Shown in pieces: positions 1 through 8,347 of a stretch of DNA of 64,000 nucleotides (positions are counted from its first letter, which is position 1; each line of letters begins with the position of its first letter). This DNA comes from Rugamonas fusca (GTDB taxonomy: Bacteria > Pseudomonadota > Gammaproteobacteria > Burkholderiales > Burkholderiaceae_D). The stretch is taken from assembly GCF_014042365.1 (NCBI RefSeq), contig NZ_JACEZS010000022.1:38901-102900 (forward strand), given 5' to 3'. The notes under the pieces are model-generated. The model made no database searches, was not told where the DNA came from, and saw nothing but the letters and a program-made list of their open reading frames with translations. The position numbers and the translations under genes were made by a program.

Positions 1-46
1 GGGCGGCCGCGCTGGCGCCGGCGGGCAGCAGCAGGCGCGGAATCAC
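1..46 (-). CDS. Possible 5' end of a leftward gene (partial, runs off window)
   Basis: Reading leftward, a GTG at 46 opens a frame that stays open to the edge (VIPRLLLPAG...), a hydrophobic start. It overlaps the TGA (43-45) of a 20-codon frame that begins ATGAGCAAC at 105 behind a GAGG-like ribosome site. Either the short frame is a coupled leader, or the gene begins at 105 and one base differs from its relatives. Only about 15 codons are visible, so no function can be given. Confidence 0.2.
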   Translation of the reverse strand, partial: MIPRLLLPAGASAAA

Positions 47-224
47 GGCTGTCGCGGGCCGTGCGCCGGGACGGCTGCCGTTGCCTGCGCATCGATGTTG
101 CTCATCATTGGCCTCGCTTGGATGTCGATCGGTGTCCAGCTTGCAGGTTGACTAATTTGATCCAGCGTGTCAATGTTGGTCAACGTACAACACGAGGCGC
201 TGCTTGCGCGCCGTCCCGCTCCCC

Positions 225-344
225 ATGGAAACCACCCTGCACCTCGTTTGCGGCAAGATCGCCGCCGCGGAATTCGAGCAGATCACCTGCTATTTCGTGC
301 CGCCGACCGAGGGCGAGGGGCTGCACATCGTGCGGGTTGGATAG
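225..344 (+). CDS. Small ORF, 39 codons, unknown
   Basis: The frame from ATG at 225 to TAG at 342-344 encodes METTLHLVCGKIAAAEFEQI... ending HIVRVG. Its amino-acid mix is more balanced than the Ala/Arg-rich frames that chance gives in this GC-rich DNA. No clear Shine-Dalgarno precedes the ATG, and no family was recognised. It lies in the roughly 400-base gap left of the TauE-like gene; apart from it and the hairpin at 377-414, nothing else stands out there. Confidence 0.25.
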   Translation: METTLHLVCGKIAAAEFEQITCYFVPPTEGEGLHIVRVG

Positions 345-376
345 GCCGGGATGTGCTGGCCAAGGGCGAACCACGG

Positions 377-414
377 CGCGCGCGCCAGCCACTTGCCGGT
401 GGCCGGCGCGCGCG
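377..414 (-). terminator. GC-rich hairpin downstream of the sulfide operon
   Basis: The inverted repeat begins 7 bases past the stop codon of the TauE-like gene. A long GCGCGCC arm and a GCCAC/GTGGC inner stem close on a 6-base loop. There is no U-run, so it may act as a 3' stabiliser or with Rho rather than as an intrinsic terminator. Confidence 0.35.
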
Positions 415-420
415 ATCGAC

Positions 421-1218
421 TCAGCCCGCCGCCTTGACGATCATGGCCAGCGCCACGGCCGCCGACAGCAGCGCGAAGCCGCGTTGCAGCACCGGGCCGG
501 CCAGGCGCGCGGCCAGCGCGCGGCCGCCCAGCATGCCGGCGATGGCGCCGGCCGAGAAGGGCAGGGCTACGGCCCATTGCAGGTGGCCGGCCAGCGCGCT
601 GGCCGTCACGCCCGAGATCGATACGAGCGCGATCACGGCCAGCGAAGTGGCCACCACCGACTGCATGCGCAAGTCCGTGTAGCGCTGCAGCGCCGGCACC
701 ATCACGAAGCCGCCGCCCACGCCCAGCAGGCCGGACAAGGTGCCGGCCACCATGCCCGTCACCGTCAGCGCCCGCGCGCACGGCGCGGTCCAGATCAGGC
801 GGCCGCGCATGGCGTCCGTCTGGCACGAGGGCGGGATCTCGTGGTGTTCGGGCGACGCGGCCGAGGGCAGCGTGCGCCGATAGCCGCGCCACGCCACGTA
901 CAGCAGGATCAGCGCGAAGGCCACGCTGAGCGGGCGGTTCGGGCTGCGCTGCGCCAGCCACAATCCGGCCGGCGCGCACACGATGCCGGCGCCGGCCATC
1001 AGCGTGGCGGCGCGGTAGCGCACCGTGCCCGCCTTCAGCCCCAGTACGGCGCCCAGCGCGGCGGCCAGGCCCACGGCCAGCAGCCCCACCGGGCCGGCCT
1101 GCGCCATGCTCAGGCCGGCGCCGAACACCAGCGCCGGCACGGCCAGGATGCCGCCGCCAGCGCCCGTCAGGGCCAGGATGATGCCGATGCCCAGGCCCAG
1201 CAGCAAAGTGGTCAGCAT
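421..1218 (-). CDS. TauE/SafE-family (TSUP) membrane exporter, probably for sulfite or related anions
   Basis: The 265-residue protein is nearly all hydrophobic helices with Gly-rich turns. It starts MLTTLLLGLGIGIILALTGAGGG and has a second half-repeat (GLLGVGGGFVMVPAL), the two-fold pattern of TSUP (TauE/SafE) transporters. The ATG at 1218 is chosen because GGAGA lies 6 bases upstream; an in-frame ATG 21 bases further up lacks such a site. It is the third gene of a leftward run after persulfide dioxygenase and SQR. Family members export sulfite, sulfoacetate or thiosulfate, and persulfide dioxygenase makes sulfite, so disposing of that product is the likely role. The exact substrate is inferred from context. 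Confidence 0.85.
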   Translation of the reverse strand: MLTTLLLGLGIGIILALTGAGGGILAVPALVFGAGLSMAQAGPVGLLAVGLAAALGAVLGLKAGTVRYRAATLMAGAGIVCAPAGLWLAQRSPNRPLSVAFALILLYVAWRGYRRTLPSAASPEHHEIPPSCQTDAMRGRLIWTAPCARALTVTGMVAGTLSGLLGVGGGFVMVPALQRYTDLRMQSVVATSLAVIALVSISGVTASALAGHLQWAVALPFSAGAIAGMLGGRALAARLAGPVLQRGFALLSAAVALAMIVKAAG

Positions 1219-1291
1219 AGGGTCTCCTTCTGTGTGCACGGCGTGGGGCCGGGCGCGCGGCGCGCCGTCCGCCCGCGTGAGAGGTGCGCGC

Positions 1292-2962
1292 TCATCGGTC
1301 AGTCAGCTCCGGCGTAGCCAGCCACTCATGGCCCTTGAGCATGCCCTTCCAGTACAGCGGCGGCATGATGCGTTCCTTGAGCAGCCACGCCAGGCGCGAT
1401 GGGCGGGTGCCGTCGATCAGCCAGCGCGGGAAGCTGGGCGCCAGCTTGCCGCCATAGGTGAACTCGGCCAGCACGATCTTGCCCCGTTCCACCGTCAGCG
1501 GGCAGGAACCGTAGCCGTCGTACTGGGCCACGCCGTTTTCCCTGCCCATTGCGTTGAGCACGTTGTGCGCCACCACGGGCGCCTGCTTGCGGGCGGCGGC
1601 GGCCGTCTTGGCGTTGGTGGTGCCGGCCGCGTCGCCCAGGCCGTACACATTGGGGTAGCGCTTGTGGCGCAGCGTGGCGGGATCGACTTCGACCCAGCCA
1701 GCGGCGTCGGCCAGAGGGCTCACGCGCACGAAGTCGGGCGCGATCTGCGGCGGCACGGCGTGCAGCATGTCAAATTCGCGCGTGATCACTTCCTTGCCGC
1801 CGTCGGCGCGCGCGCGCGTGAACGTGGCGCGCTTGGCCGGGCCGTCGACGGCCGTCAGCGTCTCGCCCAGGCGCAAATGGATGTCGTAGCGCTGCACGTA
1901 TTCCATCAGGGCCGGCACGTAGTCGGCCACCCCGAACAGGGCCGCGCCGGCGCTGCAGAAGTCGATGTCGATGCTATTCAGCCGCCCTTCGCGGCGCCAG
2001 TAATCGGCCGCCAGATACATCGCTTTTTGCGGCGCGCCGGCGCACTTGATGGGCATGGGCGGCTGGGTGAACAGGGCGCGCCCGCCGCGCAGCAACTGGA
2101 TCTGCTGCCAGGTGTACGGCGCCAGGTGGTACAGGTAGTTCGACGTCACGCCGTTGCGGCCCAGCGTGTCGGCCAGGCCGTCCACGCCTTGCCAGTTCAG
2201 TTTCAGGCCAGGGCACACCACCAGGTGCTGGTAGCGCACCACGCGGCAGCCGTCCAGGATCACGGCGTTGCGTTCCGGCTCGAACGCGGCCACGGCGGCC
2301 TTGATCCAGTGCACGCCGCGCGGGATGGTGGAAGCCATGGTGCGCGCCGTGGAGGCGGCGTCGAACACGCCGGCGCCCACCAGGGTCCAGCCGGGCTGGT
2401 AGTAGTGCACGTCGGCCGGGTCGATGATGGCCACGTCCAGTTCGGGCGCGCGCGCCAGCAGGCTGGCGGCCGTGGCGATGCCGGCCGCGCCGCCGCCGAT
2501 GATGACCACGGCGTGTTCCGCTTCCGCCACTTCGACCGGGGTGCGGCCATGGTTGGCGATGCGGCGCACCACGCCTTTCAAATCGTAGCCGGCGGCCGCG
2601 GCGGCGGCCAGCAACTGGGGCAGCGGCTGGCTGGCCGATTGCGACAGCGCCCACATGGTGGTCGAACGCATGCCGGTGCGGCAGTAGGCCAGCACGGGCT
2701 TGGGCACGCTGGCCAGCAACTGGCCGAAGGCGATGCCCTGTTCGTCGCTGACCTTGCCCGATTCGGCCGGCAGGTAATGGGCTTCGATGCCGTGTTCCTG
2801 GGCCGCCTGGGCGATCTGGGCGAACACGGGCTGGTCGCCCGCCTCCCCGTCCGGGCGGTTGCAGATGATGGTGCGGTAGCCTTCGCGCGCCAGTTGCGCC
2901 ACGTCGGCGGGCTGGATCTGGGGCGCGACGGCCAGGCCGGGCGCCAGTGGTTGTTTGGTCAT
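1292..2962 (-). CDS. DUF442 (rhodanese/phosphatase-like) - type II sulfide:quinone oxidoreductase fusion
   Basis: The protein has 556 residues. Residues 1-110 form a DUF442 domain with the loop CRTGMR at C94, a Cys-X4-Arg cradle like that of rhodaneses. Residues 151-556 form an FAD-dependent oxidoreductase with the dinucleotide motif GGGAAG (156-161), then HYYQPGWTLVGAG and IKCAGAPQKAMYL, both hallmarks of type II (SQOR-like) sulfide:quinone oxidoreductases. The cysteines in VVCPG and IKCAGAP match the disulfide that handles sulfane sulfur. It oxidises H2S to polysulfide or glutathione persulfide and passes electrons to quinone at the membrane. The fused domain may move the sulfane sulfur to a thiol acceptor. 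It begins 31 bases after the persulfide dioxygenase stop, in one operon. Confidence 0.9.
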   Translation of the reverse strand: MTKQPLAPGLAVAPQIQPADVAQLAREGYRTIICNRPDGEAGDQPVFAQIAQAAQEHGIEAHYLPAESGKVSDEQGIAFGQLLASVPKPVLAYCRTGMRSTTMWALSQSASQPLPQLLAAAAAAGYDLKGVVRRIANHGRTPVEVAEAEHAVVIIGGGAAGIATAASLLARAPELDVAIIDPADVHYYQPGWTLVGAGVFDAASTARTMASTIPRGVHWIKAAVAAFEPERNAVILDGCRVVRYQHLVVCPGLKLNWQGVDGLADTLGRNGVTSNYLYHLAPYTWQQIQLLRGGRALFTQPPMPIKCAGAPQKAMYLAADYWRREGRLNSIDIDFCSAGAALFGVADYVPALMEYVQRYDIHLRLGETLTAVDGPAKRATFTRARADGGKEVITREFDMLHAVPPQIAPDFVRVSPLADAAGWVEVDPATLRHKRYPNVYGLGDAAGTTNAKTAAAARKQAPVVAHNVLNAMGRENGVAQYDGYGSCPLTVERGKIVLAEFTYGGKLAPSFPRWLIDGTRPSRLAWLLKERIMPPLYWKGMLKGHEWLATPELTDR

Positions 2963-2993
2963 GGGCTTGTCTCCGTGCTGTGCCAGGCGCGCA

Positions 2994-3878
2994 TCACAGC
3001 GCGTTCAGGGGGATTTTCAGGTAGCGCATGCCGTTGTCTTCCGGCTCGGGGAAGTGGCCGGCGCGCATGTTGACCTGCACCGACGGCAGCAGCAGCGCCG
3101 GCATGTCGAGCGTGGCGTCGCGGGCGCTGCGCATGGCGACGAATTCGTCTTCGCTGATGCCGTTGCGCACGTGGATGTTCAGTTCGCGCTGGTCGGCCAC
3201 GGTGCTGATGAACTGCACTTCGCGTCCGCCCGGTTTGTAGTCGTGGCACATGTAGAGCAGGGTATCGGCCGGCATGCTGAGCACGCGGTTGATCGAGTGG
3301 TACAGGGTGCGCGCGTCGCCGCCGGGGAAGTCGCAGCGCGCCGTGCCGTAGTCGGGCATGAACAGGGTGTCGCCGACGAACACGCCGGTCTGGCGGCCGT
3401 CCGTGACCACGTAGCTCATGCAGGCCGGCGTATGGCCGGGCGTGTGCAGGGCGCGGCATTGCAGGCCGCCCACTTCGAAGGTGTCGCCGTCGCTGAACAG
3501 GTGGTCGAACTGGCTGCCGTCGCGGCGCATGTCGGCGCCGGCGTTGAACAGCTTGCCGAACACTTGCTGCACCGTCGTCACCTGCTTGCCGATGCCGATC
3601 TGGCCGCCCAGTTGCTGCTGCAGGTAGGGCGCGGCCGACAGGTGGTCGGCGTGCACGTGCGTCTCCAGGATCCATTGCACGGTCGCGCCCAGTGCGCGCA
3701 CACGCTCGATCAGGCGGTCGGCCGAATGGGTCGAGGTGCGGCCGGACTTGTGGTCGTAATCGAGCACGCTGTCGATCAGCGCGCATTGCTTGCTGGCGCT
3801 ATCGAGCAGCAGGTAGCTGACAGTCGAGGTGGCGGGGTCGAAAAAGCCTTCGACATGCAACTGGGCGGTGGTGGACAT
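2994..3878 (-). CDS. Persulfide dioxygenase (ETHE1/Blh-type metallo-beta-lactamase fold)
   Basis: The 294-residue protein has the metal motif THVHADH (H74-x-H76-x-D78-H79), TPGHTPACMSY, GDTLF and CHDYKPGG, the set found in ETHE1/Blh non-haem iron persulfide dioxygenases. These oxidise glutathione persulfide to sulfite with O2. The ATG at 3878 has GGAGA 6 bases upstream; an in-frame start at 3917 would fall inside the promoter. It is the first gene after the sigma54 promoter at 3914-3928 and is followed by SQR and a TauE-like exporter. Together the three genes would turn sulfide into persulfide, then sulfite, then export it. Confidence 0.9.
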   Translation of the reverse strand: MSTTAQLHVEGFFDPATSTVSYLLLDSASKQCALIDSVLDYDHKSGRTSTHSADRLIERVRALGATVQWILETHVHADHLSAAPYLQQQLGGQIGIGKQVTTVQQVFGKLFNAGADMRRDGSQFDHLFSDGDTFEVGGLQCRALHTPGHTPACMSYVVTDGRQTGVFVGDTLFMPDYGTARCDFPGGDARTLYHSINRVLSMPADTLLYMCHDYKPGGREVQFISTVADQRELNIHVRNGISEDEFVAMRSARDATLDMPALLLPSVQVNMRAGHFPEPEDNGMRYLKIPLNAL

Positions 3879-3913
3879 GGCCGGTCTCCTTGTTAAATGA
3901 TACGGCACTAAGC

Positions 3914-3928
3914 GCAATTTGCGTGCCA
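3914..3928 (-). promoter_or_regulatory. Sigma54 (RpoN) promoter of the sulfide operon
   Basis: Read on the minus strand the site is TGGCACGCAAATTGC, an exact match to the sigma54 consensus TGGCACG-N4-TTGC with correct GG to GC spacing. It predicts a transcript start near 3902, about 24 bases before the persulfide dioxygenase ATG. The divergent neighbour encodes a sigma54-dependent activator, which fits. Confidence 0.9.
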
Positions 3929-3960
3929 GGCGTTTATTTAGAGTAAGTGCGAGTCATAAG

Positions 3961-3980
3961 TCCTTGATTCAAATCAAGGA
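3961..3980. promoter_or_regulatory. Palindrome containing a perfect FNR box; possible FisR enhancer
   Basis: TCCTTGATTCAAATCAAGGA has 9-base arms around a CA centre. Its core (3964-3977) is TTGAT-TCAA-ATCAA, a perfect FNR/ANR consensus. The centre is about 68 bases upstream of the predicted sigma54 transcript start. It could be the enhancer bound by the divergent FisR-like activator, an FNR-family site, or both. Confidence 0.6.
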
Positions 3981-4036
3981 AAACACGACGGGGCGGGGTG
4001 GCGCGAGGCGTGCCGTGGCACGGTCGTGGCCGTGAT

Positions 4037-4107
4037 TGGCAGCAAATTTGGCAGTTTTTGGCGGTGATTTGGCAGTCGCGTGGCAGAGTTTGCCGTTCTG
4101 TGGCACA
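4037..4107 (+). repeat. Helically phased TTGGCAG-like direct repeats upstream of fisR
   Basis: TTGGCAG or close variants start near 4037, 4049, 4059, 4070 and 4081, with a sixth TGGCA at 4101. The conserved GG recurs every 10-12 bases (20 before the last), about one helical turn. They end 25 bases before the fisR ATG. Candidate roles are autoregulatory binding or overlapping -24-type elements; one pair (4059-4074) loosely matches a sigma54 promoter. Confidence 0.5.
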
Positions 4108-4131
4108 GTAGCGTCATCGCCAGGAGCCGCC

Positions 4132-5610
<1,479 letters not shown>

Positions 5611-5622
<12 letters not shown>

Positions 5623-5641
5623 GCATCGCCCAGGCCAGCCC
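5611..5641. terminator. Hairpin between convergent fisR and pstS
   Basis: GGGCTGGCCT pairs with AGGCCAGCCC, 10 bases each around an 11-base loop, and overlaps the fisR stop codon. There is no U-run on either side. Its place between convergent genes suggests a shared 3' end element. Confidence 0.4.
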
Positions 5642-5668
5642 CCGCTGGCGTTACTGCATGCGCTCGGA

Positions 5669-6712
5669 TTACCAGATGGCCTTGGCGGCGCTGTCCTTGA
5701 TCTGCATCTTCCATGCGCCTTCGATCAGTTTGACGACCGGCGCTGGCATCGGGATGTAATCGAGTTCGGTGGCCATGCCGGCGCCGTTGTTGTAGGCCCA
5801 GTCGATAAACTTCAGCACTTCCTTGCCCTTGGCGGCGTCAGCCTGGGTCTTGTGCATCAGCACGAAGGTGGCGCCCGTGATCGGCCAGGCGGCCTTGCCT
5901 GGCTGGTCGGTCACGACCACGGCGAAGCCTGGGGTCTTGGCCCAGTCGGCGCCCGAAGCGGCGGCCTTGAAGCTGTCATCGGTCGGCTGCACGAACTGGC
6001 CATCCTTGTTCTTGAGCTGGGTGTAGCCCATCTTGTTCTTCTTGGCGTAGGCGAATTCCACGTAGCCGATCGAACCCTTGATGCGCTGCACGTTGGCGGC
6101 CACGCCTTCGTTGCCCTTGCCGCCCACGCCCACCGGCCACTTGACGGCCGTGCCGGCGCCCACGGTGGACTTGAACTCGCCATCGACCTTGGACAGGTAG
6201 TCGGTAAACAGGAAGGAGGTGCCCGAACCGTCGGCGCGGTGCACCACGGTGATGTCTTCGGCTGGCAGCTTGACGCCAGGGTTCAGGGCCGTGATCTGGC
6301 TGTCATTCCACTTGGTGATCTTGCCCAGGTAGATGTTGGCCAGCACCGGGCCGTTCAGTTTCAGCTGGCCCGGCGCCACGCCTTCCAGGTTGACCACGGC
6401 CACCACGCCACCCATGATGACGGGGAACTGGATCAGGCCTTCCTTGTCCAGCTCTTCAGCCGACAGCGGCATGTCGGAGGCGCCGAAGTCCACGGTCTTG
6501 GCCTTGATCTGCTTGATGCCGGCGCCCGAACCGATGGACTGGTAGTTCAGGCCATTGCCGCTGACGTGCTTGTAGGCTTCGGCCCATTTGGCGGCGATCG
6601 GATAGACGAAGGTCGAACCGGCGCCGGTCATGTCGGCGGCCGACGCGGAGGACAGGGCAACGGTCGCGCCGATGATGGCGGTCATGGTCTTCAGTACGGT
6701 GTGGATGTGCAT
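5669..6712 (-). CDS. pstS: Phosphate ABC transporter substrate-binding protein PstS
   Basis: The 347-residue protein has a Sec signal peptide (hydrophobic residues about 8-25, cleavage after ASA) and then GAGSTFVYPIAAKWAEAY, the PstS signature. VHRADGSGTSFLFTDYLS and WPVGVGGKGNEGV are further phosphate-pocket segments. It binds phosphate in the periplasm and delivers it to PstCAB. GAGG lies 7 bases upstream of the ATG at 6712. No pstC, pstA or pstB lies next to it: fisR converges downstream, and the OmpA-type gene upstream faces away. A Pho box at 6765-6782 indicates PhoB control. Confidence 0.95.
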   Translation of the reverse strand: MHIHTVLKTMTAIIGATVALSSASAADMTGAGSTFVYPIAAKWAEAYKHVSGNGLNYQSIGSGAGIKQIKAKTVDFGASDMPLSAEELDKEGLIQFPVIMGGVVAVVNLEGVAPGQLKLNGPVLANIYLGKITKWNDSQITALNPGVKLPAEDITVVHRADGSGTSFLFTDYLSKVDGEFKSTVGAGTAVKWPVGVGGKGNEGVAANVQRIKGSIGYVEFAYAKKNKMGYTQLKNKDGQFVQPTDDSFKAAASGADWAKTPGFAVVVTDQPGKAAWPITGATFVLMHKTQADAAKGKEVLKFIDWAYNNGAGMATELDYIPMPAPVVKLIEGAWKMQIKDSAAKAIW

Positions 6713-6764
6713 GGTAAGTCCTCTACGGAACGGGGTGGAAAGCGCCGAATTCTAGGCATCGATT

Positions 6765-6782
6765 GTGACAAAGGCATGACAA
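6765..6782 (-). promoter_or_regulatory. Pho box upstream of pstS
   Basis: On the minus strand TTGTCATGCCTTTGTCAC has two TGTCA repeats 11 bases apart, the PhoB-box arrangement of two 7-base units separated by 4 bases. It lies 53 bases upstream of the pstS ATG, as expected for a PhoB-activated promoter. Confidence 0.8.
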
Positions 6783-6998
6783 TTGGCCATCGCCGTTGCC
6801 GGTGGTGAAAAAAAACATCGTTCGCCACAAAATCGTGCTCCGTGGCAAGAAAATTAAGGGGGAGTTAAGCTGGGCTGGGCATAATCACGGCGCCGTGGTA
6901 TAGCCACAATGCGGGCTGCAAGACGCCGGCGGCACAAGAAGCCCACAAGGCCATGCTTTGAGGCGTATCGGACGTAATCCAACACCAAGCAAAACTAG

Positions 6999-7523
6999 AT
7001 GACCACTCCCATGAAAAATATCCTGACGTGCGCCGCTGCCGCCGCGCTGCTCGGCGCCTGCGCCACCACCCCTCCACCAGCCGCACCGGCCGCTCCCGTG
7101 GCCGCTGCCCAGCCGGCGCCAGCCAAGCCAGTGGCCGCCGTGGTCGCGCCAGCGCCGGTGCTGCCACCGTACAAGGACCCCAGCAACATCCTGTACAAGG
7201 AACGCAGCGTGTTCTTCGACTTCGATAACTACACCGTCAAGCCCGTGTACAACACGGCCCTGACCGCGCACGGCAAGTTCCTGTCGACCGCGGCCGACAT
7301 CAAGGTGCGCGTGGAAGGCAATTCCGACGAACGCGGCAGCGCCGAGTACAACCTGGCCCTGGGCCAGAAGCGCGCCGAAGCCGTGAAGAAAGTGCTGGTC
7401 GTGCAGGGCGCCAAGGAAGCCCAGGTTGAAGCGGTCAGCTTCGGCAAGGAAAAGCCCAAGGCCGAAGGCCACAACGAAGCGGCCTGGTCGCAGAACCGCC
7501 GCGCCGACATCGTGTATCCTTGA
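6999..7523 (+). CDS. OmpA-family lipoprotein, Pal-like
   Basis: The 174-residue protein has a lipoprotein signal (MKNILTCAAAAALLGAC, lipobox LLGAC with the acylated Cys near residue 21). An Ala/Pro-rich tether follows, then an OmpA-like peptidoglycan-binding domain with SVFFDFDNYTVKP and VEGNSDERGSAEYNLALGQKRAEAV. Like Pal it would hold the outer membrane to peptidoglycan. It is not beside tolQRAB, so it is probably a second Pal-type protein. An ATG at 7011 gives an equally good signal peptide, and neither start has a clear ribosome site. A strong terminator follows. Confidence 0.85.
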   Translation: MTTPMKNILTCAAAAALLGACATTPPPAAPAAPVAAAQPAPAKPVAAVVAPAPVLPPYKDPSNILYKERSVFFDFDNYTVKPVYNTALTAHGKFLSTAADIKVRVEGNSDERGSAEYNLALGQKRAEAVKKVLVVQGAKEAQVEAVSFGKEKPKAEGHNEAAWSQNRRADIVYP

Positions 7524-7600
7524 TGTCGCAGCCGCGCGCAGGCCGTCAGGCATGCGCGCGGCGTGCGGCCACAGTCTGACTGGGCCGCCATGCCAGACCG

Positions 7601-7661
7601 CCGGGTTCCCGCCCCCAGCACGCGCCAGCGTGCCGGGAACGGCGCGGACCCGGTTTTTTTT
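7601..7661 (+). terminator. Intrinsic terminator after the OmpA-type lipoprotein
   Basis: CCGGGTTCCCG pairs with CGGGAAC and CCCGG, with an inner GCACGC/GCGTGC stem, and then runs into eight T's at 7654-7661. The T-run ends 23 bases before the next ATG, so the following operon must start within that short gap or be read through. Confidence 0.8.
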
Positions 7662-7684
7662 ATTGCGAAGGAGCCCGGCCGGCC

Positions 7685-8347
7685 ATGCAAGTGCTGTTGA
7701 TTGAAGACGATGCCCTGATCGGCGAAAGCGTGCGCCAGGCGCTCGTGAGCGAGGATATCGAAGTCGAATGGCGGCGCGACGGCGCCGGCGCGGAACAACT
7801 GCTCGACAGCGGCGCGTTCGACGCCGTGCTGCTCGACCTGTCGCTGCCCAGCCGCGATGGCCTGGACGTGCTGCAGGCGCTGCGCGCGGCGCGCCACGAC
7901 GTGCCGGTGCTGATCCTGACGGCGCGCGACACCATCGCCGACCGCGTGCAGGGCCTGAACGCGGGCGCCGACGACTACCTCGTCAAACCGTTCGATTGCG
8001 ACGAACTGCTGGCGCGCGTGCGCGCCCTGGTGCGGCGCGCGCGCGGGCGCCAGCAACTGGCTTACCAGCACAACGGCCTGGCGCTGGACACGGACGCGCG
8101 TCGGGCCACGCTCGATGGCCAGGCCGTGGCGCTGTCGGCCAAGGAGTGGGCCATCATCGACCTGCTGGTGGCGCGCCCCGGCATGATCTACTCGCGCGCC
8201 AAGATCGAGCTGGCGCTGTACGGCAGCGTGGCCGACGTCGACAGCAACGTGGTGGAAGTGCACATCCACAGCCTGCGCCGCAAGCTGGGGCCGGAAGCCA
8301 TCATCAACGTGCGCGGCCTGGGCTACATGGTTCCCAAATCCACATGA
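7685..8347 (+). CDS. OmpR-family response regulator (QseB/TctD-like)
   Basis: The 220-residue protein has an N-terminal receiver with acidic pair E7-D8-D9, phospho-acceptor D51 (VLLDLSLP), T in LILTARD and K in DDYLVKPF. A winged-helix domain follows (SAKEWAIIDLLVARPGMIYSRAKIE...SNVVEVHIHSLRRKLG...VRGLGYMV). AAGGAG lies 10 bases upstream of the ATG. Its TGA overlaps the kinase ATG (ATGA), so the two are translationally coupled. It probably regulates this operon, which ends in a ClC channel, and perhaps other genes. Confidence 0.93.
   Translation: MQVLLIEDDALIGESVRQALVSEDIEVEWRRDGAGAEQLLDSGAFDAVLLDLSLPSRDGLDVLQALRAARHDVPVLILTARDTIADRVQGLNAGADDYLVKPFDCDELLARVRALVRRARGRQQLAYQHNGLALDTDARRATLDGQAVALSAKEWAIIDLLVARPGMIYSRAKIELALYGSVADVDSNVVEVHIHSLRRKLGPEAIINVRGLGYMVPKST

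Noticed and set aside
4059..4074. A sigma54-like promoter on the + strand before fisR
   Set aside because: TGGCGG-N5-TGGC has the right spacing but is a weak match and coincides with the phased TTGGCAG repeats, so it was not called on its own.
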